Part shown: piece by piece, positions 48,380 through 59,164 of the stretch
How the letters are laid out: the number at the start of each line of letters is the position of its first letter
Numbering within the stretch: position 1 is the stretch's first letter
NCBI GenBank assembly: GCA_947396885.1
Contig: OX377205.1
Coordinates: 68,730,969-68,794,968, forward strand
Direction of reading: 5' to 3'
DNA from: Heligmosomoides polygyrus polygyrus
Taxonomy: Eukaryota; Nematoda; Chromadorea; Rhabditida; Heligmosomidae
DNA length: 64,000 nt
Notes under the pieces: model-generated
Seen by the model: the letters and a program-made list of their open reading frames with translations, nothing else
Told to the model about the DNA's origin: nothing
Databases searched by the model: none
Made by a program: the position numbers and the translations under genes

Positions 48380-50660
48380 ATGTTAAATGTCTGACCTTGA
48401 AAAATTGAATAGTCACCCTTGTTCAGAAACTTTTTCACAATGAAAACGAGAGTAGCAATATGGCTACGAAGCATCCCTATTACGATGCACTTCCTTACTC
48501 TTTCTTAATAAAAGAGACCACAGTTACAGCTCAATCCTAGTTCAGAGGTGGGTCGCTGCTACAAAAGGGAGCATTCTGTCCCTGCAGCTGCATGTCGGAA
48601 ATATATTCACACGGTTAGGAGGCAAGGCTCCTTCTACCCGCTAATTCCGTCCATGGTACCGTCTTGCTTGCACAAAGCCCTTAGCAATGTACGGTGTGGG
48701 ACCCATCTCTTAGCTCGCCTCTAGGTCCTCACTTACTGTTAGACTCACCACAGGCTTTAGCCTACACAGACCCGTTGAAGGCCTTTTCAGTTTTGCAGGC
48801 CGCGTTCAAGCTTCCGGGTCCACACCACTTCGCTCCAGCTGAGGAAACGCCACGAGAAGTAGAAAATGGAAGAGTGGAGGAGCGCGGATTTCTAATCTGT
48901 CGAGTACAGATGCTTTCGTGTAACCAATAAGGACTTGTGTCGCGGCGTTTTATTGCTGAGGTATGCTTATTTACCTATTTTTATGTGAAGGTATGCTTTA
49001 TTGGTGGTTAGAGATGCTACCATCTACCATCCTAGACTTCCAGAAGAGCAGGTTATCTTGACTAGGTTAGATTTTTTACAGGAGTTCCAATTTGAAGTGG
49101 CCAATCAATTGAGACAGAATAGCGCACACCCCATTCTCATGTAGCAGCATTTCATAGCGTTATTCAAACATCTGCCCACTATCTCTTAATGTGAGCAATT
49201 TGAAGGCAGACTATTTTGACCGGCACTGTTTTCCGCTTCTGTTCTGTTCCACAGGCAAACTTCAAGAGTAGTAATAAATCAAGTAAGATGAAATAAATGA
49301 GATGTGTCAGAGTGCCACAAGGAATTTATTGCAGATTGTCAGTCGAATGACACGTAGTGACTAGAATCGGATGAGTAGTGGCGACCGGTGGTACTTCTGC
49401 TTCCAGAGTGCTTTCGGATAGGCTCGCTTTAGAAATATTGTGAGACCGTCAACGTACAGAACTTGGCTAATCAACGGAGAGCATAGGCTTGTCAATAGCT
49501 GCCCACGGTAAACCTTAAAGGAGCAGCCGATTGCCGTACGCCGCAGTCTGAGTATGTATGTAGTGCTAAATAGTTTGTTGGTTTAACTGAGAAGTGAAGA
49601 TATCCGACTTATCATCAGGTTTGGTGGACCTCAGTATCCTTTAGCTGTAGAAAGATGCGTTGTCGTAGATGGTTATATTGTACTGAAAGTCTGCATTCCA
49701 TCAACAGAACAAGCAATGCTTGTTCTGATCCGGCATCCATTTGATTTTTGATTTTTAAATAAATATTTCCTTAAGACCAACTGCAAAAGTATTAAGGGGC
49801 GTATCGCAGATTTTGGTGGGCCATCACGTGCATCACGTCTTTCTTACTTCCATCTTCACCTCTGCCCTATCTCATGTTTATCTAAAGCCCGACCTAATCG
49901 CGAGCCAAGAAATCTCGATCTTTGTGATGGCGTTCTTGCTACAGCCTAGCCGCTATCGTTTTGAAAAAATCGTCGTAACGCCGGCCTGATCATTGTGCAG
50001 CAATTAGGAGCCAGTAGAACGATAAGATAAGAGGCCTGCCAAAACCCATGCTGAGCGCTAGAACGGTCTGTTCGGTATCTCAGCGTTTTTCTTCAGGAAC
50101 TGAGTTGCGCACAGCGTACGCCTTCGAGTAGGAAACACATTGTGCTCATCACTGACCCGTCTCATGCTCATACGGCTCATGTTACGACTTTTACAATGTA
50201 TGACAAACCAGCTGTTCAAGTCTTTTTGAAGCTCTGAAGCAGCTCTCAAATCTTTTTGCAGCCAGACTTTTCCGAGAGTTATTTCGGGGAGAGCGTCATC
50301 ACAACATGCGCCTCGTCAGGGGCAATGATGAGAAGAAACATCATCCCACAGCTGCTCCGAGTCTGCTCATCTCAAGTAGAAGAGGTTTAATGTGAAGGTT
50401 TGACGGTAGATGTTAAAAACGGTTTCGAGGGCACTTGTATGTAGTGACGGGTATAATGTGATGCGTCTTCAGTTTCCCTTTCATCTTCTAATCCAATCCG
50501 TATTACGCTCGGCCACTTTTGTCAGTTCCAAACCTCTCTTGAAGTTTCCAACCCCTCGATGGAGCCACCATACGTGAAGAAAACCTCCGGTGCCTTTCCA
50601 CTTGCTCTATCTCCACAGAATTAGCATTGGTCAAAAGCTGAACAATTGATAATCAGTATA
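48380..50660. other. No gene recognised
   Basis: I see only short frames on both strands and no named repeat in this stretch. Confidence 0.45.
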
Positions 50661-50668
50661 TCCCAAAT

Positions 50669-50938
50669 GCGCAGTCGGAGGAGGCGCCGGCTGACGGCTG
50701 CACCCGTCACCAGGTTCCTGGTTCGGATTTCCCGCCTGGGCCAACCAAGCCTCCGGAGTCGGTGAATTGGTACCAGACTTGTCTGGGAAGGATAAAGCAC
50801 TGACTTGTACATCGGCTCGCCACCGCAGGTCATTGTATGGCCAAATACGCATTCAATATCCCTCCACGACATTCCGTAGAAGTAGAATGCGTGGCGCATC
50901 CCAAAGAGGATTGAACAACCGTCCTTTATCCTTTATTT
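50669..50938 (+). repeat. tRNA-derived SINE
   Basis: A family copy with GCGCAGTCGGAGGAGGCG, GGTTCCTGGTTCGGATTTCC, the GTACCAGACTTGTCTGGGAA core and the CCTTTATC tail. A short deletion removes part of the CTTCCATCC segment. Confidence 0.88.
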
Positions 50939-51221
50939 CCCACAATCTCTTTAAAAGTCTTGGAAACTTTATTCGATACAATGCTCCCTAAATTACTTCC
51001 AATTTTCAGGCCACAAAGTGATTCACACACTCAAGGTGGTATTTTTCAGGTTGGAAATGGAGGAATAATGCTGGTGATGGGCATTTGTTTTTCCCACCTT
51101 GTTTACCGTTTAGCATTCTGTCAAAATCGAATCAATAGAGACTACAAACTTTACTAAAAACTTTGGAAATCAAAGTAGAATCTAAAGAGGAACTTTTCCA
51201 GATTAGGTGCTGGTAACTTCA

Positions 51222-51380
51222 GACGAACTACGCACACGTTTTCACACCTCTTTTTCGCTCCTAAAAAGCGTTAAGCAAAAACTAACTGTGGTTCTGGGCT
51301 TCGCTCACATGGCTCTACATCCTTTCAAAGCATCGCAAAATCTCATCTTGAGGAGTTGGGAACCTTTCCTTGTGAGGAAG
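51222..51380 (+). repeat. Dispersed repeat, copy 1
   Basis: About 155 bp, from CGCACACGTTTTCACACCTC to TTGAGGAGTTGGGAACCTTT, matched at high identity by 53111-53265. Not coding. Confidence 0.88.
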
Positions 51381-52529
51381 ACAGTAGGCTGACTGCACTG
51401 CACGTAACCACTTGTGATAAAATCATCAACCGCTTTGCACCGCTTTCCTGGGCTTCGGTGATTTTCATCTGAATCTGGTTGTTACTGTTTTTTCTTTTTT
51501 TCACCACCTACTTGCGCTAGTATTCAGACGTATTTGATTCATTTGAGGAGCACTCCTTGTAGTGTATAAATAAATAAATAAATAAATGGTACAATAAATG
51601 GTAATAAATGGTACAGCTTCCACTAAGGAATTGAGGTGCTGAACATCGTCTCCTTCCTCTGTTCCATTTCGCAGATATGATAGAGCTATGCAATGCCTCA
51701 CAATTGCGTTTGTCGTCGTGTTTCACGTTCATGGGCTTCATGCCAGAATATGTTCTATACTTCTGAAGCACGCATTAATTGCTCGGAACACCACTAGTCC
51801 CGAAGATTCGACAATATTGACCCTTTGGGGTCTAGAAGAAGCAGAAAGTACAAACACTCATTCACTTAAATAATGCTTGCGGTTCCAGTTTTCCACCTTC
51901 GTTGTTGGAGACGCTCGAAATGTAGACATTCTTCACAGGAGTGTCCAGTAAAGGATTTCCATTTATCCTCGCTTCTGAAAAGAAAGATTATGCCAAAAAG
52001 CTGGACTTGTAGGAGCACACCGTCTGGCTTTTCAATTCGAGTCCAAGTGCTGCCAATGTTTTTGCGCGTACAGTTTGTTGCTATTACGCTTTCTCATGAT
52101 TACAGGAGGCAATTTTGAACCATCAGTGTTTACAATAAGCCACGGCTGTCTATTTGCGCCTTTATATGTGCTAGTTTTTTTAACTATTCATATCCGCAAC
52201 ATCATTTCTCTGAAAATGAAAAGTCTCGTATATTATTAAATTAAAGGTCCTATACTTACTATTTCCCTTTTATTCAACAGCTATGGTACAAGACTATGAA
52301 TCAAGTAAAACACAAGCGCTTGTCACACCAGTAGCATCTTAAAAAAGCCAGTGAGGAACAATCTTATCCCTGGCGAGGAATCACCACCTCTTCTTCGTTG
52401 AACGCGTAACCTGTGGGTGTAGAGAATGGTCCTGGGTGAACATCAACGTAACCAGCTGCCACCTGCGCGTATGACAGACACGGTCGAAACACCGGATCGC
52501 AGAACTTTCGGAAGGTCTCCTTATCAACG

Positions 52530-52824
52530 GGGCGCGTGTAGCGCAGTCGGAGGAGGCGCGACTGTCGCGTGCACCCGATACCAGGTTCCTGGTTCGGATT
52601 TCCCGCCCAGGCCAACCAAACCTTCCATCCCTCTGGGGTCGGTGAATTGGTACCAGACTTGTCTGGGAAGGATAAAGCGCTGACTTGTTCATCGGCTGGC
52701 CACCGCAACTCATTGTATGGCCAAATACGCATTCATGTCGCCTCCACGGCATCCCGTAGAAGTAGAATGCGCTGGCGCATCCCAGAAGGGATTGAATAAC
52801 GCCGTCCTTTATCCTTTATCCTTT
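52530..52824 (+). repeat. tRNA-derived SINE
   Basis: A near-complete copy, from GGGCGCGTGTAGCGCAGTCG to the CCTTTATCCTTTATCC tail. The 5' GGGCGCG and the CCCGCCC after the B-box can pair like a tRNA acceptor stem. The frames over it (up to 123 codons) are SINE artefacts. Confidence 0.92.
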
Positions 52825-52988
52825 TATGGTATCAATACGTACGGTAGGATATGGTGGTGGTACAGATATGAATATTGAAAAATTAGCACATATGAAGGTC
52901 CAAATAGACAGCCTTGGATTGCTGTAAGCACTAATGGTCTAAAATTGCCTCCTGTGAGCATGAGAAAGCAAAACAATAACAAACTAAT

Positions 52989-53083
52989 GCGTGCAGAAAC
53001 ATTGGCGCCACTCGGACCCGAACTGAAAGGACCGTCGGGGTGCTTCTATGAGGCGGCACCTCTACCGACTGCGCCACAGAGGC
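52989..53083 (-). repeat. tRNA-Met-like SINE head or tRNA pseudogene
   Basis: On the minus strand it reads GCCTCTGTGGCGCAGTCGGT, then AGAGGTGCCGCCTCATAG with a CAT anticodon-like triplet, then CAGTTCGGGTCCGAG. D-arm and T-arm are good but the anticodon and acceptor stems do not close and the 3' end lacks CAGAGGC. It resembles elongator tRNA-Met and is best read as a tRNA-derived repeat. Confidence 0.6.
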
Positions 53084-53110
53084 ACATCTCGGGTGATGTC
53101 ATAAAGGTTG

Positions 53111-53265
53111 ATGAGACGCACACGTTTTCACACCTCTTTTTCGTACTTAAAAAGCGTTACGAAAAATTAACTGTGGTTCTGTGCTTCGCTCACATGGCTC
53201 TACATCCTTTCAGAGCATTGCAAAAGCTCATCTTGAGGAGTTGGGAACCTTTCCCTGTTAGACGA
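53111..53265 (+). repeat. Dispersed repeat, copy 2
   Basis: Matches 51222-51380 almost base for base, from ACGCACACGTTTTCACACCT to GAGGAGTTGGGAACCTTTCC. It directly follows the tRNA-Met-like head. Confidence 0.88.
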
Positions 53266-53299
53266 ACTCCTATTAACTCTCTCTTTCTTTCTGTTTCTG

Positions 53300-54990
53300 T
53301 CTTACTCCTTCTTTAAGGAGAGTTTGAAGGTCCTCCCCAAAACATATCAACCACTACTTCAGCGTGACCAAAATCACATCGTACTATGTGAGCCAGACTA
53401 TTGAGCTGGTCCTAGCGCTCTGAATAATATTTCAAGCAAACGTCAGGAGCGATGTTCAGAAGAAAACGGACACTTGTGCACACTTGCGTTCAAAGAAGCG
53501 CTTCACGTGCTTCGAGGACTATTTATCACTACAAGATGTGTTCGTCTGAAAACGTGCGATGAAGCACGGTTCACTTCAAAACGCTATTCGTGAAACTATC
53601 CATCATCATGAGGATGAGATTTTCGTTCTTCAACAAGTGACAGGTGTAAAGTCGCGCATTTGCGTGCCTATATGCCAAAAGACGATGTTCATGAAGAACG
53701 GGCAAGTTTCTGATGTCCACTCAACAGAGACGCTGCTGGCTCCCTCTCGAACAACTCGATGATCAGCGGGGCGACAGGTGTTACAGGCGATCCCAAAATG
53801 CGGCATGCGGTGCCTGGTGCGCGCTTCAATAGAGCCAATTGAATGTCGAATGCCTTAGTATTAGCGTGGCTCTACCGTCATTCCACCTCCATTTGAAGGA
53901 AAGCAGTGAGAGAGGCGAAACAACCAGCGCATGGTGGAGGTCGTACGCCGAGAGCGCTATACCACACGCCGACCTTAACAATGCCCCAGCGGTTAAGGCG
54001 AAACGAGGCTTCACCAGAAGGGAACTACGTTATCGGCGCCTCAATGCCTCATCAGTGGACGGTTTCAGTAGGAGACCCAAACCCAGTCTGCAGTCATGGC
54101 TAGTTGATAACTGCAGGGGGAAGGATTAGAGCGAACGGTAATGCGAAATCCTGCGGGAATGCCACCAAACCTCACCTCGGGTGGGTAAATAAGCCAATAA
54201 TTTTACGCACGTTCGTATTGTTTTTTAGAGACGAATCCAGTCTCATTCTTATCCTAGAGTTAGGTTGTTGTTTTCATTCTCTCTTACGGATCCGAATATA
54301 GTCACGCTTCCTGACGGAAGGAGTTCCTGTCCTCATATACGTTAATAAATATTGGGTCGGACCAAAACTTTCCTCCATTTCCAACTTCTAGACTAAACGG
54401 TTAACGTTTTCAATTAAGGGATAAATACACTTTGTGTATCCCTGCCAATGAAATCTACAACTTGTGGAAAATTCTGCTGCTTGATCTCATCGAGAGACTA
54501 CGAGATTTCGCCTCTGAAAGTTTTTTTTTAACAACTGAAGAAAAAAGAATGGAGAAAGTAACATTCTGAAAACGTCATTCTATAGATTAAGCAGTCTAAA
54601 ATGTAACAAATGTAAAATATAAAATGTAAAAAATAATTAAAAATGCACAATTTCTAGTTTTCTGCACGGGACACGTTCCACACATTTGGAGGTGCGGCTC
54701 AGACGTGGATGAAGTACACATACATATATCATTTTTAAAGGACCATTTTCGGTATTTGATCGCCTATTGCTCGTACATGAAACGACAAATTTGTAGAGTA
54801 GACAGATAATATGTATTATACTGGTGAAAGTCCGAGGACAAAGCTTGAAAGTCTGTTAAACATTTGTTCTGTTTTAGTAAGTAAGGACTTCCGCCACGTC
54901 TGAGCTGCAACTCCAAATGGAACGTCGTCCCGCGCAGAAACACCAGAAATTGTGCATTTTTTAAAATTATTTTCTACATTTTATTTTTTT
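53300..54990. other. No gene recognised
   Basis: Frames at 53559-53762 and 53839-54129 have no recognisable motif. The rest is AT-rich. Confidence 0.4.
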
Positions 54991-54992
54991 AA

Positions 54993-55290
54993 GGGCGCGT
55001 GTAGCGCAGTCAGCGGAGGCGCGACTGTCGCGTGCTCCCGATACCGTGTTCCTGGTTCGGATTTCCCGCCCAGGCCAACCAAGCCTTCCATCCCTCCGGG
55101 GTCGGTGAATTGGTACCAGAAGTGTCTGGGAAGGATAAAGCGCTGACTTGTTCATCGGCTGGCCACCGCAAGTCATTGTATGGCCAAATACGCATTCGTG
55201 TCGCCTCCACGACATCCCGTAGAAGTAGAATGCGCTGGCGCATCCCAGAGGCGTTGAGTAACGCCATCCTTTATCCTTATCCTTATCCTT
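54993..55290 (+). repeat. tRNA-derived SINE
   Basis: A near-complete copy with A-box TAGCGCAGTCAG, B-box GGTTCGGATTT and a CCTTATCCTTATCC tail variant. Confidence 0.92.
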
Positions 55291-56012
55291 ATTTTTTTCA
55301 AATTTTCGCGTTTTATACTGCTTCATCTAGAAAATGTCGTTTTCAGAAGTTATTTTCCCATTCGTAGATTCTTCGCGGATCTAGTAAGCAATTCCCTAAA
55401 TTTTGGCATTTTGTCTTATTTTATTGCCTAGTAGGCGTCAATGTGAATGTTTCGAGCATTTGAATTCGAATACATTCGGAAATCGCGTTTTTTCGAACGT
55501 TCAAATAATAATGATATTCTATTAGAATTATCCGAATTCTAGTGTTTGACCATTCACTGGGGTACAACTATGTTGCCTATCACCACTTTCATTAGATAAC
55601 TTTTATTGAAAAAAATCTTTAGTTTTTCCTCTAAGAAAAGAAACTAGATGTTATCAATGGCAAAAACGTTACATCGAAAAATGCAGACCAAGTGAACACC
55701 TTTAGTTTCATGGGCAAGTAGGCGGCTTCGCAGCGCAGTTACCTCAAATTTGGAGTAAATTGTGGAAGAGTCAACAAGACTTTTCTTCTGGCTATTTCTC
55801 ATGGACAATAGTCTATTCCGAGCAGAGCGTTCCGTCATTTTAAAATCTTTCCTTTTAAAGGGTCTTATGTAAGCACTTTAAAGTTGATTTTTTTAGAGAA
55901 TTCGTTTGTTCGTAAGATTTTGTTTTAATTTGATTCCGTCGTTGAGATTCAAGCCACGGAGCTCTAGGACACCATATGCGAGCTTTTCCTCGCTTCCTCT
56001 TTTCTCGCTAGG

Positions 56013-56104
56013 CATGTAATATGTTCTGTAAAAGGTAGTAAATTTAACCTCTTTTCTCGCTGAAAGAGGTTAAATTTACTACCTTTTACAGACCACATTA
56101 CATG
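56013..56104. repeat. Long hairpin with a perfect 29-bp stem
   Basis: CTGTAAAAGGTAGTAAATTT (56026, arm to 56054) is exactly complementary to 56063-56091 with an 8-base loop. Outside, CATGTAAT and ATTACATG extend the fold to 56013-56104 with a bulge. A compact foldback element or hairpin RNA source. Confidence 0.9.
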
Positions 56105-56334
56105 TTTACTATGCCTTTAAAACTGTACGTTGCTCTAGGTACGGTTCCAAAAACACTTATTAACTCGTGTATTAAAAATCCTAAATAAAGTCGGGATCAT
56201 TCAAATCACAAGAGGCGGAAGCTTTCTGTACGACCTAATAGCAGGGTTTTGGTTCCACATTTCTACTGAACTCTGAAGGAGTGGGAGAACTGACTGAGAA
56301 CGAATTCGAATGGTTTAGAACAACGTGAGCGTCG

Positions 56335-56598
56335 CTAGATCCCTCCTCGGAAGTGGAGTGGGCTGTACAGCGCGCTTCTTCTGGCCACTTTGTTGTTGTT
56401 CTCATGACGGCAGAAGTTACTCGTCTCAACGACGGCCATGACAGCAGGTGTCGCGTTCGCGTAGACCAGCTGAGGGAGCTCACCCATGCATAGGAAGAGA
56501 AGCTCGTGAGTGCGATTTTCGAGAACGGAGCGGTCAGCGCCGCTCTGGAGAAGTGCAGCGTACAGCGTACAGATCCTGACTAATGACATAAGACGCAA
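56335..56598 (-). CDS. Unrecognised coding segment, copy A
   Basis: A minus-strand frame of 87 codons has internal stretches LENRTHELLFLCMGELPQLV, YANATPAVMAVVET and RHENNNKVARRSALYSP. The last 37 residues align without gaps to a plus-strand segment at 58990-59102 (about 45% identical), and many base differences are at third codon positions, which argues for coding. I do not recognise the family. It may be one exon of a larger gene or a relic; splice boundaries are not clear. Confidence 0.45.
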   Translation of the reverse strand: MRLMSLVRICTLYAALLQSGADRSVLENRTHELLFLCMGELPQLVYANATPAVMAVVETSNFCRHENNNKVARRSALYSPLHFRGGI

Positions 56599-56999
56599 AT
56601 ACCGTTCGCTCCGCTAATAAAGGTCGCTCTTTGAAAGAACTGATTTTACTTAGGAACTTATTAGCAGCTTGTTCATGGTTACGCTTTCAACTTGCGAACA
56701 TCTGGATGGGACTCACTCGACACACATTGGGCTCTCAACGGTTCTATGAACAACAACAAGCTGGCGGTCAGGTGTGATTTAGAAAGGAAGTTCCGTTGCA
56801 ACATCGATGGAGGTAGCTCTCTCCCTATACGTTAGGACTAATGTTTCTACTCAAGAGAATGACTCTGTGTTGAAAAAGGAGAGGAAGCGTCCACGCTTGT
56901 TCCACGGCCTCCCTGTTCGTAAAAATGCGTATGAATGAGCCCATTAAAGGCACTCGTCTCTTGTTCCACACGCTTGAACTATTCGAGTTTTTCACTCGT

Positions 57000-58300
57000 C
57001 ATTTGACGACCACCTCTAGATATGCATAGCAAATGCGAGAAAGCACGTTTTACTCCCCTATTGTGACCCCCACTAAAGCCCAACTACCGCTCCCAGCATT
57101 TATTATGGTTTCATCTTTCTACAGCAATAACTGCCTTTGTGCTGGAGGAGGTTGCTCACGTTTCGAAGAATATGTCTGTGTCTGAAACTATTTACCGCCA
57201 TATGAAAACTGTGAAGTGTTAGGCAGGAAATCTTCGTTCCAAGTTCACGCACAAATGTTACTCTGTGGTGTGGTTCATTTTCAGAAATTCAGAGCTAGAG
57301 CAAGCTCGAGCTCTTCGTTACTGAATGGTTAATGGTGGCAGAAAGCGTTTTATTTTTTCATGCGGTTACCCATGCGCTATTGTGTAAGGGCCGAAGGTCT
57401 TTTCTTGATTTCTGAGAGCCACTCCTTACATCATACTTCTTTTTTGTCCTTCGCCAGGTTAGGACTTGGAAGTAAGGTTGCTAATTGAGGTGAGCTTAGG
57501 GTTACGGCACGTGCTTTCTCACCACAATTCATGAAATAAAGCCCTGGTTCCTGTCACTTGATTGTATCGTATGTCTATCTATGATAACCTGATTGCACTG
57601 CAAAGCGTCGATGTTCGACGATGCCGATGCCTTTAGAAATGGCAAGTGGATGAAAATTTCCCATGGCCTTTAGAAGTAGGGGGTGTGAATGCTAGCGTGA
57701 GCTCTAATCTGAGATGGCTACATAATTCAGATGTCGCTTCGTCGACTACAGTCTTGAAGAAAGACGCCAGAAGAGGTCACGCATATTCAGGCTGTTCTCC
57801 TCGATGACTTCTGTCCTGAGGAGTGGTCGTCACACTGTTCCTCTGACGTCAACCTTTGCAGCTAGGTGACAGGTCCGCACTACGTGGGTACGGTGTTTAG
57901 GGAGTACCTTCCAGAACCTTACCGGCTTCCTCGGTCACAATAAAGATTAAGGCGTCGAGCCTTTAAATTGAAGTAAATCTCGAACAATTTTAGCAAGACG
58001 CTGGAAGTCTTCGTTCTAACCATAAGAAGGAGGAGTAAGAATAAAGCGCGCCCAAGTGCAGCAACTAGTTGTCACCAGTCTAATTCAACTGAGGGCCCTC
58101 GAGGGTGAGCGGTCATTGTTAGTGCTGCTTGGCGTTTTCTCGTGCCACTTAAGCGTTTTACGACAGTCAAAGCAGTAAGATACAGCTCCCACAACCGAGT
58201 TCGCTTCCGGCAGCTAATTCTGCCTAGCAACATCTCCGCTCACTCAAGTGGTGCAGCCTGAGAAATCGCCGTCGTCACGCCGCGATTTTTTTCGTGGCCG
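57000..58300. other. No gene recognised
   Basis: The spacer between the two opposed coding-segment copies. I see no convincing frame, RNA gene or repeat. A 94-codon frame at 58307-58591 beyond it has no recognisable domain. Confidence 0.4.
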
Positions 58301-58879
58301 AACTTTGTGGCCCTTCACGTGCTGGTACATGGCTGCCTTGCATACGCTATGAATACTGGCGGCTGCTCAACTTCGCCAGTGAGAAGTCCACTCCCACAAG
58401 CATTTCGAGCGAGAGGAAGTCGTAAGTGGTGCACTTCTCATGCATTGTTAGCGAAGAAGACTGCGGAATTAATCCTTACTCTCATGGAGTTGAGATTCGA
58501 AGGGGCTGAGAAGAACGGGGCTGCACATCAGAGAGAAGCAACCAAATTCATCTCAACTTTTCTCTTACCCTTTCTAATGAAGGTCGGCTAGTCTATAGTC
58601 TTCAGCTTGTCGGCGACAATAGAGCTTTTCAAGCAGTTGAGCAATATGACTTCGCTAATCCGAAGGCAGAATACGTTACTTTCAAAACGGAAAAACTGGT
58701 GTAAAATTCTGATCACGGACGTTCTTGAAGCTTCAAGATTGCTTCCGCCAGTGTCGCCGTCTACCGACTCAGTCATTCTCTATGCATTTGCAATCAGCAC
58801 CGCCTCACCTCCAATACCCGGATGCATTTCGTTGGTCACTTTTTTGCGAACGCAGGTCTCCGGTTCACTGTTCTGCCGG

Positions 58880-59110
58880 GCAATCGTACAGTCCACCCAG
58901 GCGTTTGGCCGCCCCGCCGACGCCTCTCGAAAACATCGCTGTTCGTGAGGGTCTCTGACTGGCCATGATGTATGGATGAGTTTTCATAGCAGGAGTTTCT
59001 ATACGACTGTGGCACCTGCCGACGGACTCCTCGACGGGACAAATGACTTACGTCGTCATGAAAACAATAGCAGAGTAGACAGAAGAGACGCGTTGTACAG
59101 CCCGGCCGCA
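58880..59110 (+). pseudogene. Unrecognised coding segment, copy B, possibly broken
   Basis: The homologue of copy A on the opposite strand. PPTPLENIAVREGL (to about 58945) parallels ADRSVLENRTHELL, and SFYTTVAPADGLLDGTNDLR then RHENNSRVDRRDALYSP parallels the end of copy A. Stops and a frame change (about 58946-58990) interrupt it where copy A is open, so it is a pseudogene or has an unrecognised intron. Function unknown. Confidence 0.4.
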
Positions 59111-59164
59111 GTCCAGGGCGTACACCTGAGCTGGACAGAAGATCCATGTGCTGCTTCCTGTTGA

